NCBI GenBank assembly: GCA_947497185.1
Contig: CANMFL010000003.1
Span: 454,404-518,403 of the forward strand
Direction: 5' to 3'
Origin: an uncultured Paracoccaceae bacterium
GTDB lineage: Bacteria > Pseudomonadota > Alphaproteobacteria > Rhodobacterales > Rhodobacteraceae
Length of the DNA: 64,000 nt
Shown here one piece after another: positions 47,538 through 55,531 of this stretch. Position numbers and translations under genes: made by a program. The notes under the pieces are model-generated. The model was given only the letters and a program-made list of their open reading frames with translations, did no database searches and was not told where the DNA came from. Within the stretch, counting starts at the first letter, position 1. Each line of letters starts with the position of its first letter.

Positions 47538-47559
47538 AGCGCAGTAATCACACTGCGCT
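47538..47559. repeat. Hairpin between the convergent ispE and polyprenyl synthase genes
   Basis: AGCGCAGT (47538-47545) pairs with ACTGCGCT (47552-47559) over AATCAC. Next to it CGGAGGCTCCG forms a small second hairpin. Neither has a T-run; they may act as a weak shared 3' end. Confidence 0.4.
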
Positions 47560-48556
47560 AAGTGATCCGCGCGACCACATAATCCGCCAGATCCAGCAGC
47601 ATGTCGCGAATATCGCTATCGGGTAGTACCGCCAATGCAGCCTTAGCCTCGACAATATAATCCAACGCCGTTTGGCGTGTCGTATCCATCGCGCCGTGCT
47701 TGGCGAGCAATGCAACCGCGTGTTCCAGATCGCCGTCCTCTTGGCGTCCTTTACCTATCGTCCGCGTCCAGAATTCACGTTCGGTCGCATCCGCTGCAGC
47801 AATCGCGCGGATCACAGGCAGCGTCAGCTTGCGTTCGCGGAAATCGTCACCAACGTTTTTACCGATTGCGCTCGTTCCACCGTAGTCCAGCAGATCGTCC
47901 ACAATCTGGAACGCAATGCCCAGCGTATCGCCGTAGTCGAACAGCGCCCTTACGGTCGCGTCGTCTTGATCGGCGATCACACCGCCAACTTCCATCGCAG
48001 CAGAGAACAGCGCAGCCGTTTTTCCGCGTACAACCTTGAAATAAATCTCTTCTGTCGTCGCCAGATCAGCGGCGGCGGTCAGCTGTAACACTTCGCCTTC
48101 CGCAATCGTCGCAGAGGCATTCGCCAGGATATCAAGAACCCGCATCGAACCCGTCTCGACCATCAACTGGAACGACCGCGCGAACAGGTAATCACCGACC
48201 AGCACAGACGACGTGTTATCCCACAGCAAGTTCGCCGTAGGCCGTCCACGACGCTGGTTACTTTCATCAACCACATCATCATGCAGCAGGGTCGCCGTGT
48301 GAATAAACTCAACAGTTGCGGCCAAATGCACGTGGTACGGGCCGTCATAGCCACACATCCGCGCCGCCGCCAACGTCAGCATCGGGCGCAGACGCTTGCC
48401 GCCTGCCTCAACCAAATGCGCTGTCACTTCGGGGATGCGCGGCGCGTGCTCGGATGCCATCCGCGTGCGAATCATGTCGTTCACAGCCGACAGGTCATCC
48501 GACAACGCTGCAGCCAAGCGTTCGTGGGGTTTGGTAGCGGCGACATCAAGGCTCAT
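47558..48556 (-). CDS. ispB: Polyprenyl diphosphate synthase (octa/decaprenyl, ubiquinone side chain)
   Basis: A 332-aa trans-prenyltransferase. The first aspartate-rich motif is LLHDDVVDES with RRGRPTAN after it, the second is QIVDDLLDYGG, and the lipid-length region lacks the bulky residues near the first motif, consistent with a long-chain product such as decaprenyl diphosphate in ubiquinone synthesis. I start at ATG 48556 (MSLDVAATKPHERL), with GGAA upstream; 48592 is an alternative. It is divergent from the DUF2007 gene with 54 bp between starts. Confidence 0.94.
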   Translation of the reverse strand: MSLDVAATKPHERLAAALSDDLSAVNDMIRTRMASEHAPRIPEVTAHLVEAGGKRLRPMLTLAAARMCGYDGPYHVHLAATVEFIHTATLLHDDVVDESNQRRGRPTANLLWDNTSSVLVGDYLFARSFQLMVETGSMRVLDILANASATIAEGEVLQLTAAADLATTEEIYFKVVRGKTAALFSAAMEVGGVIADQDDATVRALFDYGDTLGIAFQIVDDLLDYGGTSAIGKNVGDDFRERKLTLPVIRAIAAADATEREFWTRTIGKGRQEDGDLEHAVALLAKHGAMDTTRQTALDYIVEAKAALAVLPDSDIRDMLLDLADYVVARIT

Positions 48557-48610
48557 CACGTATTCCGTCAGTTTGTGGACAAAGACGATCATGCATCTTA
48601 CGTCAGATCT

Positions 48611-48826
48611 ATGAAAGAGCTTTTGCGTACCAACGACCCGACAGTCATCGCCCTCGCTACGGCCCTTCTGGATAGCGAGGATATAACCGCATTCCAGTTC
48701 GACGTAAACATGAGCATCCTAGAAGGCAGCATAGGCATAATGCCGCGCCGCTTGATGGTCGCTGATTGCGATTTATTTATAGCGCAAGCGATCATGCGCG
48801 ATGCCGAGATTGATCTGGGCCAGTGA
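48611..48826 (+). CDS. DUF2007 (putative signal transducing protein) family protein
   Basis: A 71-aa cytosolic protein: MKELLRTNDPTVIALATALLDSEDITAFQFDVNMS, then IMPRRLMVADCDLFIAQAI. This is the compact beta-alpha-beta of DUF2007, related to the GlnB-like fold but without a demonstrated ligand. It is coupled to the TrmN6-like gene by a GTGA overlap, an arrangement I associate with Rhodobacterales. Confidence 0.88.
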   Translation: MKELLRTNDPTVIALATALLDSEDITAFQFDVNMSILEGSIGIMPRRLMVADCDLFIAQAIMRDAEIDLGQ

Positions 48827-49584
48827 CCGACGACACCTCATATGACGCGTTTCTTGGTGGAAAAGTCCATGCTTTGCAGCCCAAACGCGGGTTTCGGTCA
48901 GGGATCGACGCCGTGTTGCTCGCCGCATCATTGCCCGCGAAATCCGGTGAAACGGTTCTGGAAATCGGGTGCGGCGTGGGCGTTGCATCCTTGTGCCTGA
49001 ATGCGCGTGTCGCTGGATTGGCAATCACCGGCATCGAATTGCAAAGCGACTATGCAGAGTTGGCAAAGCAGAACGCAGCAACAAACAAGGCTGACTTCAC
49101 GATATTTTGCGCGGACCTACGGGCCTTGCCCACGGAACTACGCCAAAAGCAATTTACCCATGTCATGATGAATCCACCCTATTTCGACCGCACGCAGGGT
49201 CATGCGGCTACTGATATTGGGCGCGATGTGGCGCTCGCGGGGGACACGCCTTTGGCAGATTGGCTCGATATCGGGATCAAACGGTTGGCCCCCAAAGGAA
49301 CACTGACGATTATTCAGCATATCACCCGTCTACCCGAAGTTTTAGCGGCGGTTTCAGCGCGTCTGGGATCGATCCACCTGCGTCCTATTGCCGCCCATTC
49401 CAGCGCCGCACCGGGTCTGTTTCTGCTCCAAGCGAAACATAGCGGACGCGGACCATTTGAATTAATGCTGCCGCTTGTGATGCACGGAAACCAAGCAAAA
49501 CAAGGGGATATCGAAAGCTACACCCTGCAGGTCAAAGCGATTTTGCGCGACGGCGCATCTTTCTCCATTCGCGCCCCTGCTTGA
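48823..49584 (+). CDS. TrmN6-like tRNA1(Val) A37 N6-methyltransferase
   Basis: A 253-aa SAM-dependent methyltransferase. GTG 48823 overlaps the DUF2007 stop (GTGA). Motifs are FRSGIDAVLLAASLP, the SAM loop VLEIGCGVGVASLCL and the catalytic MMNPPYFDR, the N-P-P-Y of adenine-N6 methyltransferases. This matches the YfiC/TrmN6 family that modifies A37 of tRNA1(Val). Other N6 targets cannot be excluded. Confidence 0.9.
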   Translation: MTDDTSYDAFLGGKVHALQPKRGFRSGIDAVLLAASLPAKSGETVLEIGCGVGVASLCLNARVAGLAITGIELQSDYAELAKQNAATNKADFTIFCADLRALPTELRQKQFTHVMMNPPYFDRTQGHAATDIGRDVALAGDTPLADWLDIGIKRLAPKGTLTIIQHITRLPEVLAAVSARLGSIHLRPIAAHSSAAPGLFLLQAKHSGRGPFELMLPLVMHGNQAKQGDIESYTLQVKAILRDGASFSIRAPA

Positions 49585-49704
49585 TTAACCTTTCAGCAAC
49601 CTTTTGGCAGCAAGCTGCTCATATATCGCTTTGCTGCTCTGCGGCGTGACAGGTGGTCAAATCTGTGGTGCAGTGACGATGTACACACTTATAGGAGGAT
49701 CGAA

Positions 49705-49872
49705 ATGAGCTTAAGTTCGCACTTGCAGGAACTGAAAAAGAAGCACCAACACCTCTCGGACGATGTCGAGGTCATGCAGCGTAGCGCCGGAACTGACGAC
49801 CTTGAAATCGCGCGCCTCAAGAAGAAAAAACTCCACCTAAAAGAAGAAATTTCACGGCTTAGCGCCGGTTAG
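49705..49872 (+). CDS. YdcH/DUF465 family small protein
   Basis: A 55-aa highly charged helical protein (MSLSSHLQELKKKHQHLSDD, later DDLEIARLKKKKLHLKEEI) typical of the DUF465/YdcH family, which forms helical hairpins. GGAGGA at 49693-49698 is a strong ribosome site for ATG 49705. Function is unknown. The gap 49585-49704 before it may carry its own promoter. Confidence 0.9.
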   Translation: MSLSSHLQELKKKHQHLSDDVEVMQRSAGTDDLEIARLKKKKLHLKEEISRLSAG

Positions 49873-49914
49873 TCTTTGGTCCTTTTGGGTTGGCGTAGAA
49901 TGCGCCAGCCCAAT

Positions 49915-50853
49915 CTACGACTTGCGCGGCAGTGGAAAGACCCTGCTTTCGGTTAAAACCTCAATCGCCGCGACCTCTTCACGCACCCATGCCATTAGAC
50001 GCGCCACCTGCGGCCTGTGTTCCGCGCCTTTTGCGCAGACAATCCGATAATACGCATTACTCCAGATACTTAGCTCTAGCGGCATCACAAGTTGCCCAAG
50101 GCTCAGATGCCGTTCGGCCATAGAGATTCGGCCCAAAACCACACCAGCCCCAGACAATGCAGCATTCACCGCATGGTCACTTTGACTGAAATGCGTGCCG
50201 GCCGTTGTCGGCGGTTTTAATCCAGCGGCCCTGAACCACGCATCCCAATCCGCAGGGGGCGTCAGAAATGTCAGGTCTTCTTGGTGCAGCAGCGGTAAGT
50301 CCAACAAATCGCTTGGTTTTTTGATCTTTTCCGCCAAGCTGGGTGCGACCATCGGGCAGAGCCATTCTTTGAAAATCGGCTCGCTATATAACCCTTCATC
50401 CGCTTGCTGGCTGAACCTGATCGCGACGTCCACTTCGTCGCGTGTGAAATCCATTAATCTAAGGTTGGCAGAGAACCGCAGATCAATGTCGGGATTCGCT
50501 TGAACGAACTGAAACAGCCGCGGTGCGAGCCATTTCGATGTAAAGCTCGGCCCGGATGTCACAGTTAAGGTTCTGTTATCATGCAGGCGTTTTGCCGCTG
50601 ACCACGCTTTGGTCAATACTTCGAACCCTTCAGCAGCACCGGGCGCTAGAACTCGGCCAGATTCGGTCAGCTCGACTGCGCGGTTCAATCTGCGGAACAA
50701 TGGATGCCCCAAATGTTCCTCTAATGACTTGATTTGAAACGACAAAGCGGCTGGGGTTACGTTAAGTTCACTTGCTGCGCGTGCAAATGACATATGCCGC
50801 GCTGCGGCATCAAAAGCGCGAAATGCAGTGAGTGGAGGAAGGCGTTCTGACAT
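49915..50853 (-). CDS. LysR family regulator, GcvA-like
   Basis: A 312-aa regulator whose N-terminus (LPPLTAFRAFDAAARHMSFARAASELNVTPAALSFQIKSLEEHLGHPLFRRLNRAVELTESG) is that of the GcvA-like LysR subgroup, common in many copies in Rhodobacterales. The effector domain includes WLAPRLFQFVQANPDIDLRFS and VDVAIRFSQQADEGLYSEPIF. It is divergent from a 48-aa gene at 50966 with 112 bp between starts, the typical layout of a LysR regulator and its target. Confidence 0.94.
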   Translation of the reverse strand: MSERLPPLTAFRAFDAAARHMSFARAASELNVTPAALSFQIKSLEEHLGHPLFRRLNRAVELTESGRVLAPGAAEGFEVLTKAWSAAKRLHDNRTLTVTSGPSFTSKWLAPRLFQFVQANPDIDLRFSANLRLMDFTRDEVDVAIRFSQQADEGLYSEPIFKEWLCPMVAPSLAEKIKKPSDLLDLPLLHQEDLTFLTPPADWDAWFRAAGLKPPTTAGTHFSQSDHAVNAALSGAGVVLGRISMAERHLSLGQLVMPLELSIWSNAYYRIVCAKGAEHRPQVARLMAWVREEVAAIEVLTESRVFPLPRKS

Positions 50854-50965
50854 GTCACATCAATATATCTTAACTGAAGCTATGAAAAGTCTCGTTTGTC
50901 ACTTTCTCCAAAACACCCCAAATAAGAGACAGACCAAATGAACTCGTTTCATCAGGAGACACGAA

Positions 50966-51112
50966 ATGCACTCGATCACAACGAACGAAGAAACCCGCCT
51001 TATCATCGAACGCGCACACGCTGAGCGCGCAGAGATGGTCGCTGCATTCTTCCAGAAGCTGTTTTCTCGCAAGCCAAGCGCTGCGCACACAACTGCTGAA
51101 CAACCGGCCTAA
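50966..51112 (+). CDS. 48-aa small helical protein divergent from lysR
   Basis: MHSITTNEETRLIIERAHAE followed by RAEMVAAFFQKLFSRK and a short Ala/Thr tail: one amphipathic, basic helix of about 32 residues. CAGGAGAC at 50953-50960 is a good ribosome site. The pattern resembles the very short DUF1127 or RSP_7527-type proteins placed next to LysR genes in Rhodobacterales, a recollection without a search. It is probably the regulated target of the divergent LysR. Confidence 0.65.
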   Translation: MHSITTNEETRLIIERAHAERAEMVAAFFQKLFSRKPSAAHTTAEQPA

Positions 51113-51201
51113 AGCCGAGTCACTACCCGTGCACAATGCGTGCACAACGCGTATGACAAAATTCTTGATCCACGATCCTCCTCCCAGTCGATCGGATCAT
51201 G

Positions 51202-51233
51202 AAAAAAGGGCCGGTCTTTACGACCGGCCCTTT
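51202..51233 (-). terminator. Strong bidirectional terminator after phaB
   Basis: A 12-bp stem (AAAGGGCCGGTC with GACCGGCCCTTT, loop TTTAC) has a T-rich 3' side on both strands. It ends the phaB transcript on the minus strand and can end the small plus-strand gene at 50966. Confidence 0.92.
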
Positions 51234-51256
51234 CTGATTCTAGCCTAGAACACGTC

Positions 51257-51979
51257 TTACGACATGTACTGACCGCCGTTCGCAGAGATTGTGGAACCGG
51301 TGATAAAGCCCGCATCGTCGGACGCTAGGAACACGACGGCACGTGCGATTTCGGCTGCTTCACCAAGACGGCCCACGGGAATGCCCGCTACGATCTGATC
51401 CATCACTTTTTCTGGGATCGTCGCCATCATTTCGGTGTTGATATAGCCCGGTGCGACCACGTTCACGGTGATGCCAGCGCGCGCGCCTTCTTGCGCCAGC
51501 GCTTTGGTAAAGCCGATGTCGCCCGCTTTTGCAGCCGCATAGTTCACCTGAGCGAATTGGCCTTTTTGGCCGTTGATAGACGAAATCGTGACGATGCGAC
51601 CGAATTTGCGTTCGCGCATGCCGGGCCAGATCGGGTGGGTCATGTTGAAGACGCCGGACAAGTTCGTGTCCATGACCTCTTTCCACTGCGTCGGCGACAT
51701 TTTGTGGAATGGCGCGTCGCGGGTGATGCCTGCGTTGTTCACCAGCACTTCGACCGGACCCAAATCGGCCTCAACCTTAGCGATACCAGCGGCGCAATCC
51801 TCGTAGCTGCCGACGTCCCATTTATAGGTTTTGATGCCAGTTTCAGCTGTAAAAGCGGCGGCTTTTTCGTCGTTACCTGCATAGGTCGCAGCGACAGTAT
51901 AACCTGCGTCTTTCAACGCTGTCGAAATGGCAGCGCCAATACCGCGGGATCCGCCGGTAACAAGTGCAACACGGGACAT
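51257..51979 (-). CDS. phaB: Acetoacetyl-CoA reductase
   Basis: A 240-aa NADPH-dependent short-chain dehydrogenase making (R)-3-hydroxybutyryl-CoA for polyhydroxyalkanoate. The cofactor site is VTGGSRGIGAAI, the NNAGITRD motif is intact, catalytic S133/Y147/K151 are in TISSINGQKGQFAQVNYAAAK, and the ending GFITGSTISANGGQYM is family-typical. GGAGGAG upstream confirms ATG 51979. It follows phaA, but a terminator-like hairpin lies between them, so it may have its own promoter. Confidence 0.95.
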   Translation of the reverse strand: MSRVALVTGGSRGIGAAISTALKDAGYTVAATYAGNDEKAAAFTAETGIKTYKWDVGSYEDCAAGIAKVEADLGPVEVLVNNAGITRDAPFHKMSPTQWKEVMDTNLSGVFNMTHPIWPGMRERKFGRIVTISSINGQKGQFAQVNYAAAKAGDIGFTKALAQEGARAGITVNVVAPGYINTEMMATIPEKVMDQIVAGIPVGRLGEAAEIARAVVFLASDDAGFITGSTISANGGQYMS

Positions 51980-52055
51980 GATATTCTCCTCCAAAAATAG
52001 TCAGGTAAGCAAATTACTTTTATATGGAAACATACGCAACTATATTGCGCAAGAA

Positions 52056-52084
52056 GAAAGGGGCAGCTTTGCGCTACCCCTTTC
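52056..52084 (-). terminator. Terminator-like hairpin between phaA and phaB
   Basis: GAAAGGGG pairs with CCCCTTTC (52056-52063 with 52077-52084) and an inner AGC/GCT adds three pairs after one mismatch. On the minus strand the 3' side continues TTTCTTC. It lies 8 bp past the phaA stop. Confidence 0.6.
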
Positions 52085-52091
52085 AATTTAG

Positions 52092-53267
52092 TTAGTCGCG
52101 CTCGATGCAAAGGGCCACGCCCATGCCGCCGCCGATGCACAACGTTGCGATACCTTTTTTCGCGTCGCGGCGCTGCATTTCGAACAACAGCGTGTTCAGA
52201 ACACGACAGCCGGATGCACCAATTGGGTGACCGATCGCGATTGCGCCGCCGTTGACGTTAACGATTTCCGGATCCCAGCCCATTTCCTTGTTAACGGCAC
52301 AGGCTTGCGCCGCGAAGGCTTCGTTGGCTTCAACAAGGTCAAGGTCATCGACGGACCAGCCCGCTTTTTCCAACGCTTTACGCGACGCCATTACCGGGCC
52401 CACGCCCATGATGGATGGGTCGAGGCCGGCAGTCGCGTAGGACGCGATACGGCCGAGCGGCGTGATACCGCGTTTTGCAGCATCATCGACGGACATCAGC
52501 AAAGTGGCCGCAGCGCCGTCGTTCAAACCGGATGCGTTAGCGGCTGTGACAGAGCCGTCTTTGGCAAACGCCGGGCGCATTTTTGCCATCGTTTCAAGGT
52601 TCGCACCGTGGCGGATGTATTCGTCTTGATCGACGACGATGTCGCCCTTGCGGGTTTTCACGGTGAAGGCCGCGATTTCGTCTGCGAATTTGCCAGCCTT
52701 CTGCGCTGCTTCAGCTTTGTTCTGCGAGGCGACTGCGAATTTGTCCTGCATTTCACGGGAGATTTCCCACTGATTTGCAACGTTTTCAGCAGTTTGACCC
52801 ATGTGGTAGCCGTTGAACGCATCCCACAACCCGTCCCGAATCATGGTGTCGATGTAGCTGACGTCACCCATTTTGTGGCCTGCCCGCAGGTGCGCCGCAT
52901 GTGGTGACAACGTCATGTTTTCTTGACCACCGGCGGCGACGATATTCGCGTCACCCAGTTGGATGTGCTGTGCGCCAAGCGCCACGGCACGCAGACCGGA
53001 ACCACACACTTGGTTAATGCCCCACGCTGCAGATTCAATCGGAAGACCCGCGTTGATGTGCGCCTGACGAGCTGGGTTTTGACCCTGAGCGGCGGTCAGA
53101 ACTTGACCAAGAATGGTTTCGGACACTTCTGCTTTGTCGATTCCGGCGCGTTCAACAACGGCTTCGAGAATGGCAGCGCCCAGATCGTGGGCGGGCGTAT
53201 TGGCGAATGCGCCTCCGAAACTGCCAACAGCAGTCCGGGCGGCAGAAGCGATAACGACGTTAGTCAT
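52092..53267 (-). CDS. phaA: Acetyl-CoA acetyltransferase (beta-ketothiolase)
   Basis: A 391-aa thiolase condensing two acetyl-CoA to acetoacetyl-CoA, first step of polyhydroxybutyrate synthesis. The acyl-accepting cysteine is C88 in NQVCGSGLRA. The C-terminal catalytic motifs are AIGHPIGASGCRVL and the second cysteine in TLCIGGGMGVALCIE. I start at ATG 53267 (MTNVVIASAARTAVGSFGG), with GAGAGGA upstream. The next gene on this strand is phaB. A phaC synthase is not in the window. Confidence 0.96.
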   Translation of the reverse strand: MTNVVIASAARTAVGSFGGAFANTPAHDLGAAILEAVVERAGIDKAEVSETILGQVLTAAQGQNPARQAHINAGLPIESAAWGINQVCGSGLRAVALGAQHIQLGDANIVAAGGQENMTLSPHAAHLRAGHKMGDVSYIDTMIRDGLWDAFNGYHMGQTAENVANQWEISREMQDKFAVASQNKAEAAQKAGKFADEIAAFTVKTRKGDIVVDQDEYIRHGANLETMAKMRPAFAKDGSVTAANASGLNDGAAATLLMSVDDAAKRGITPLGRIASYATAGLDPSIMGVGPVMASRKALEKAGWSVDDLDLVEANEAFAAQACAVNKEMGWDPEIVNVNGGAIAIGHPIGASGCRVLNTLLFEMQRRDAKKGIATLCIGGGMGVALCIERD

Positions 53268-53417
53268 GTTGAGTCCTCTCAGGTTATTCTTTGACCAGAT
53301 TGGAGCACAACAGACGCATATGTACAGGCCCCAACCTGCAAGTTGAGCCAACTTTATGGATTTGTTTACGTTAGGGCAATGTGGATTTAGACATGTGAGC
53401 CGCGTGCGGATGACAGT

Positions 53418-54215
53418 CTAGATGTTAAACTTGGGCACACCATAGAGGTATCCTTGCAGGCAATCCGCCCCAAGTTTCGTCATAAAATCAGCCTCTTTTG
53501 TCGTCTCAACCCCATCTGCGACAACAAACATTTCAAATTGATGGGCGACCATGATGAGCGCCTCTGCGAGAACCTGATTGTCTGGGTCGTCGTGGATACC
53601 GCGCACAAAGCTTTTGTCGATTTTGACCAGATCGAAGAAGAATTCTTTGAGGTGACGGAAGGCGGTCATGCCAGCGCCAAAGCCGTCGAGCGCGAATGCG
53701 ACCCCCTTTGGCTGCATTTCAACCATGAAGCGAATCATGACCTCGTGCAGTTCCATCGCAGAGGTTTCCGAGACCTCAAATATCAAGCGATCCCCGACGT
53801 TATCTTTGGTCGCCAAGCCACGCGCCAAGGTGTCGCGCCATTTCCCATCGGCCAGTGACCGCGCCGAGACGTTGATGGAAATGCGCAGATCAGGCCGTCG
53901 CGCCAGTAGGATAAACGCGTGTTCCAGCGTCGTGCAATCGACCTCGCGGCCGAGATCATTTTCGCCAATGACAGACATAAAATGGGCGGCGGGAATAACA
54001 CGGCCAGCCTCATCAAGTACACGCACCAGCCCTTCGTAGAAGGCGACACCCGGTTTGTCGCCCGCTAACATGATCGGTTGATACGCCATCTTTGTGCGTC
54101 CCGCCGCAAGCGCATCACGCACGAGCGTCAGAACATCGCTATCGCGACTCGCCATCGCCGCCTGAAACGGGTCGAGGGGACGGTCATCATTAGAGGCATT
54201 GGGCGTAGCGTGCAT
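53418..54215 (-). CDS. EAL domain protein with degenerate active site
   Basis: 265 aa from ATG 54215 (a GTG nine codons earlier is possible). The EAL fold is nearly complete: YEGLVRVL in place of E-A-L (E61), ISINVSARSL (N115), FEVSET (E147), VKIDKSFV (K199) and CLQGYLYG (Q254). The metal-binding DDFG is ALDGFGAG (D177-G178), and the AEGVET glutamate is VADGVET (D234). Loss of the second aspartate of DDFG suggests weak or absent c-di-GMP phosphodiesterase activity. No membrane segment or partner domain is seen, so it may bind c-di-GMP as an effector. Confidence 0.88.
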   Translation of the reverse strand: MHATPNASNDDRPLDPFQAAMASRDSDVLTLVRDALAAGRTKMAYQPIMLAGDKPGVAFYEGLVRVLDEAGRVIPAAHFMSVIGENDLGREVDCTTLEHAFILLARRPDLRISINVSARSLADGKWRDTLARGLATKDNVGDRLIFEVSETSAMELHEVMIRFMVEMQPKGVAFALDGFGAGMTAFRHLKEFFFDLVKIDKSFVRGIHDDPDNQVLAEALIMVAHQFEMFVVADGVETTKEADFMTKLGADCLQGYLYGVPKFNI

Positions 54216-54289
54216 ATTGGCATCTCGTGTAGGATGCGTCACTCTGCACTGTAACCGCCTAATATCACGTTAATAGCAGGACAGTGTTT

Positions 54290-54844
54290 ATGGTCGAAAG
54301 ATGCAGATGGGCGGGCGATGATCCGATCTATCAAGCCTATCACGACACCGAATGGGGCGTGCCTGAATATGACAGCAGAGCGCTGTGGGAAAAGTTAATA
54401 CTGGACGGTTTTCAGGCCGGATTATCGTGGATTACGATCCTTAAGAAACGCGATAATTTTCGGGCTGCCTTTGCGGGATTTGACCCAAATGTGATTGCTA
54501 AATGGGGCGATGAAGACGTCGAACGCTTGCTCGGTGATGCGGGGATAATTCGGCATCGGGGTAAGATTTCTGCGACAATTACAAATGCCCGTGCGTGGCA
54601 AAAAATTGAGGCTGAACAAGGCTTTGACACGTTTTTGTGGGGCTATGTTGGCGGGACACCTTTGATTAACCATTGGGAAACACAGGCGGATGTGCCGACC
54701 CAAACCCCATTGTCCGTGCAGGTGTCGAAGGACTTGAAGAAAGCAGGGTTCAAGTTCTGTGGTCCGACGATCGTTTATGCATTCATGGAAGCTTGCGGCT
54801 TGGTTAACGATCACATCGTTACTTGCCACCGACACGGACGTTAG
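54290..54844 (+). CDS. tag: DNA-3-methyladenine glycosylase I
   Basis: A 184-aa base-excision repair enzyme removing 3-methyladenine. The signature RCRWAGDDPIYQAYHDTEWGVPEYDSRALWEKL is intact, followed by LSWITILKKRDNFRAAF and HRGKISATITNARAW. The C-terminal NDHIVTCHRH carries the zinc ligands with the N-terminal Cys/His. AGG nine bases upstream favours ATG 54290 over the GTG at 54284. It is convergent with moaE, sharing four bases at their stops. Confidence 0.95.
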   Translation: MVERCRWAGDDPIYQAYHDTEWGVPEYDSRALWEKLILDGFQAGLSWITILKKRDNFRAAFAGFDPNVIAKWGDEDVERLLGDAGIIRHRGKISATITNARAWQKIEAEQGFDTFLWGYVGGTPLINHWETQADVPTQTPLSVQVSKDLKKAGFKFCGPTIVYAFMEACGLVNDHIVTCHRHGR

Positions 54845-55284
54845 GACCAGCGGTTTAGCGCCTCTTCGTCGTCGTCTTTGGCTGCGACCCACGATGCCCC
54901 GTCACCCGTTGTTTCTTTTTTCCAAAAAGGTGCACGGGATTTTAGATAATCCATCAGGAAATCGGCGGCAGCAAAAGCATCTGCGCGATGCTTGGATGCC
55001 GTCGCCACCATCATAATCGGGTCGGTTGCATGCAACGTGCCGTAGCGGTGGATCACCAGAACATCGGCAAGGGACCAGCGGTTTTGCGCGTCGGCAGCAA
55101 TCGCTTCAATCGCTTTGGCGGTCATGCCGGGGTAGTGTTCGATTTCCATACCCTGAAGGCCGCCCGCCACGTCGCGGACAAGGCCGGTAAAGGTGACAAT
55201 CGCGCCGACAGTCGGTTGGTTTTTGGCGAAACTGTTCAATTCGGCGCCTGCATCAAAGAGATTTTCCTGCACCCGAACGATCAT
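54841..55284 (-). CDS. moaE: Molybdopterin synthase catalytic subunit MoaE
   Basis: A 147-aa subunit that, with MoaD, inserts dithiolene sulfur into precursor Z. Seen are GAIVTFTGLVRD, MEIEHYPGMTAKAIEAIA, VLVIHRYGTLHATDPIMMVATASKHRADAF and the lysine-rich FLMDYLKSRAPFWKKE. It is the last gene of the pgsA-moaD-moaE run and lies 1 bp after moaD. Confidence 0.96.
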   Translation of the reverse strand: MIVRVQENLFDAGAELNSFAKNQPTVGAIVTFTGLVRDVAGGLQGMEIEHYPGMTAKAIEAIAADAQNRWSLADVLVIHRYGTLHATDPIMMVATASKHRADAFAAADFLMDYLKSRAPFWKKETTGDGASWVAAKDDDEEALNRWS

Positions 55285-55285
55285 C

Positions 55286-55531
55286 TTAACCGCCTGTCAT
55301 GGGTGGGAAAAACGCCACTTCGCGGACGCCAGCAAGTGGTGCGTCAAAGTCAGAGAGTTCTTGATCTAGGGCGACGCGCAGGGCCGTGATATCAGCGAAG
55401 GCGGCGGCATAGCGGTCTTCGCGTGCGACCAGTTCCGCGACGAGGTCAGAAACTGTCGCGGCCTGCGTTTCAACCGTTTCTTTTGGCAGACCTATCCGTT
55501 CGCGGACCCAAGCAAAATACATGATATCCAT
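55286..55531 (-). CDS. moaD: Molybdopterin synthase sulfur carrier subunit MoaD
   Basis: An 81-aa ubiquitin-like sulfur carrier. MDIMYFAWVRERIG at the N-terminus and the C-terminal di-glycine (REVAFFPPMTGG), the residue thiocarboxylated by MoeB, are present. I start at ATG 55531, which shares one base with the pgsA stop (TGATG); the longer open frame lies inside pgsA. It is followed at once by moaE. Confidence 0.95.
   Translation of the reverse strand: MDIMYFAWVRERIGLPKETVETQAATVSDLVAELVAREDRYAAAFADITALRVALDQELSDFDAPLAGVREVAFFPPMTGG

Noticed and set aside
52227..52907. 226-aa plus-strand open frame opposite phaA
   Set aside because: Antisense to a canonical thiolase; no independent evidence.
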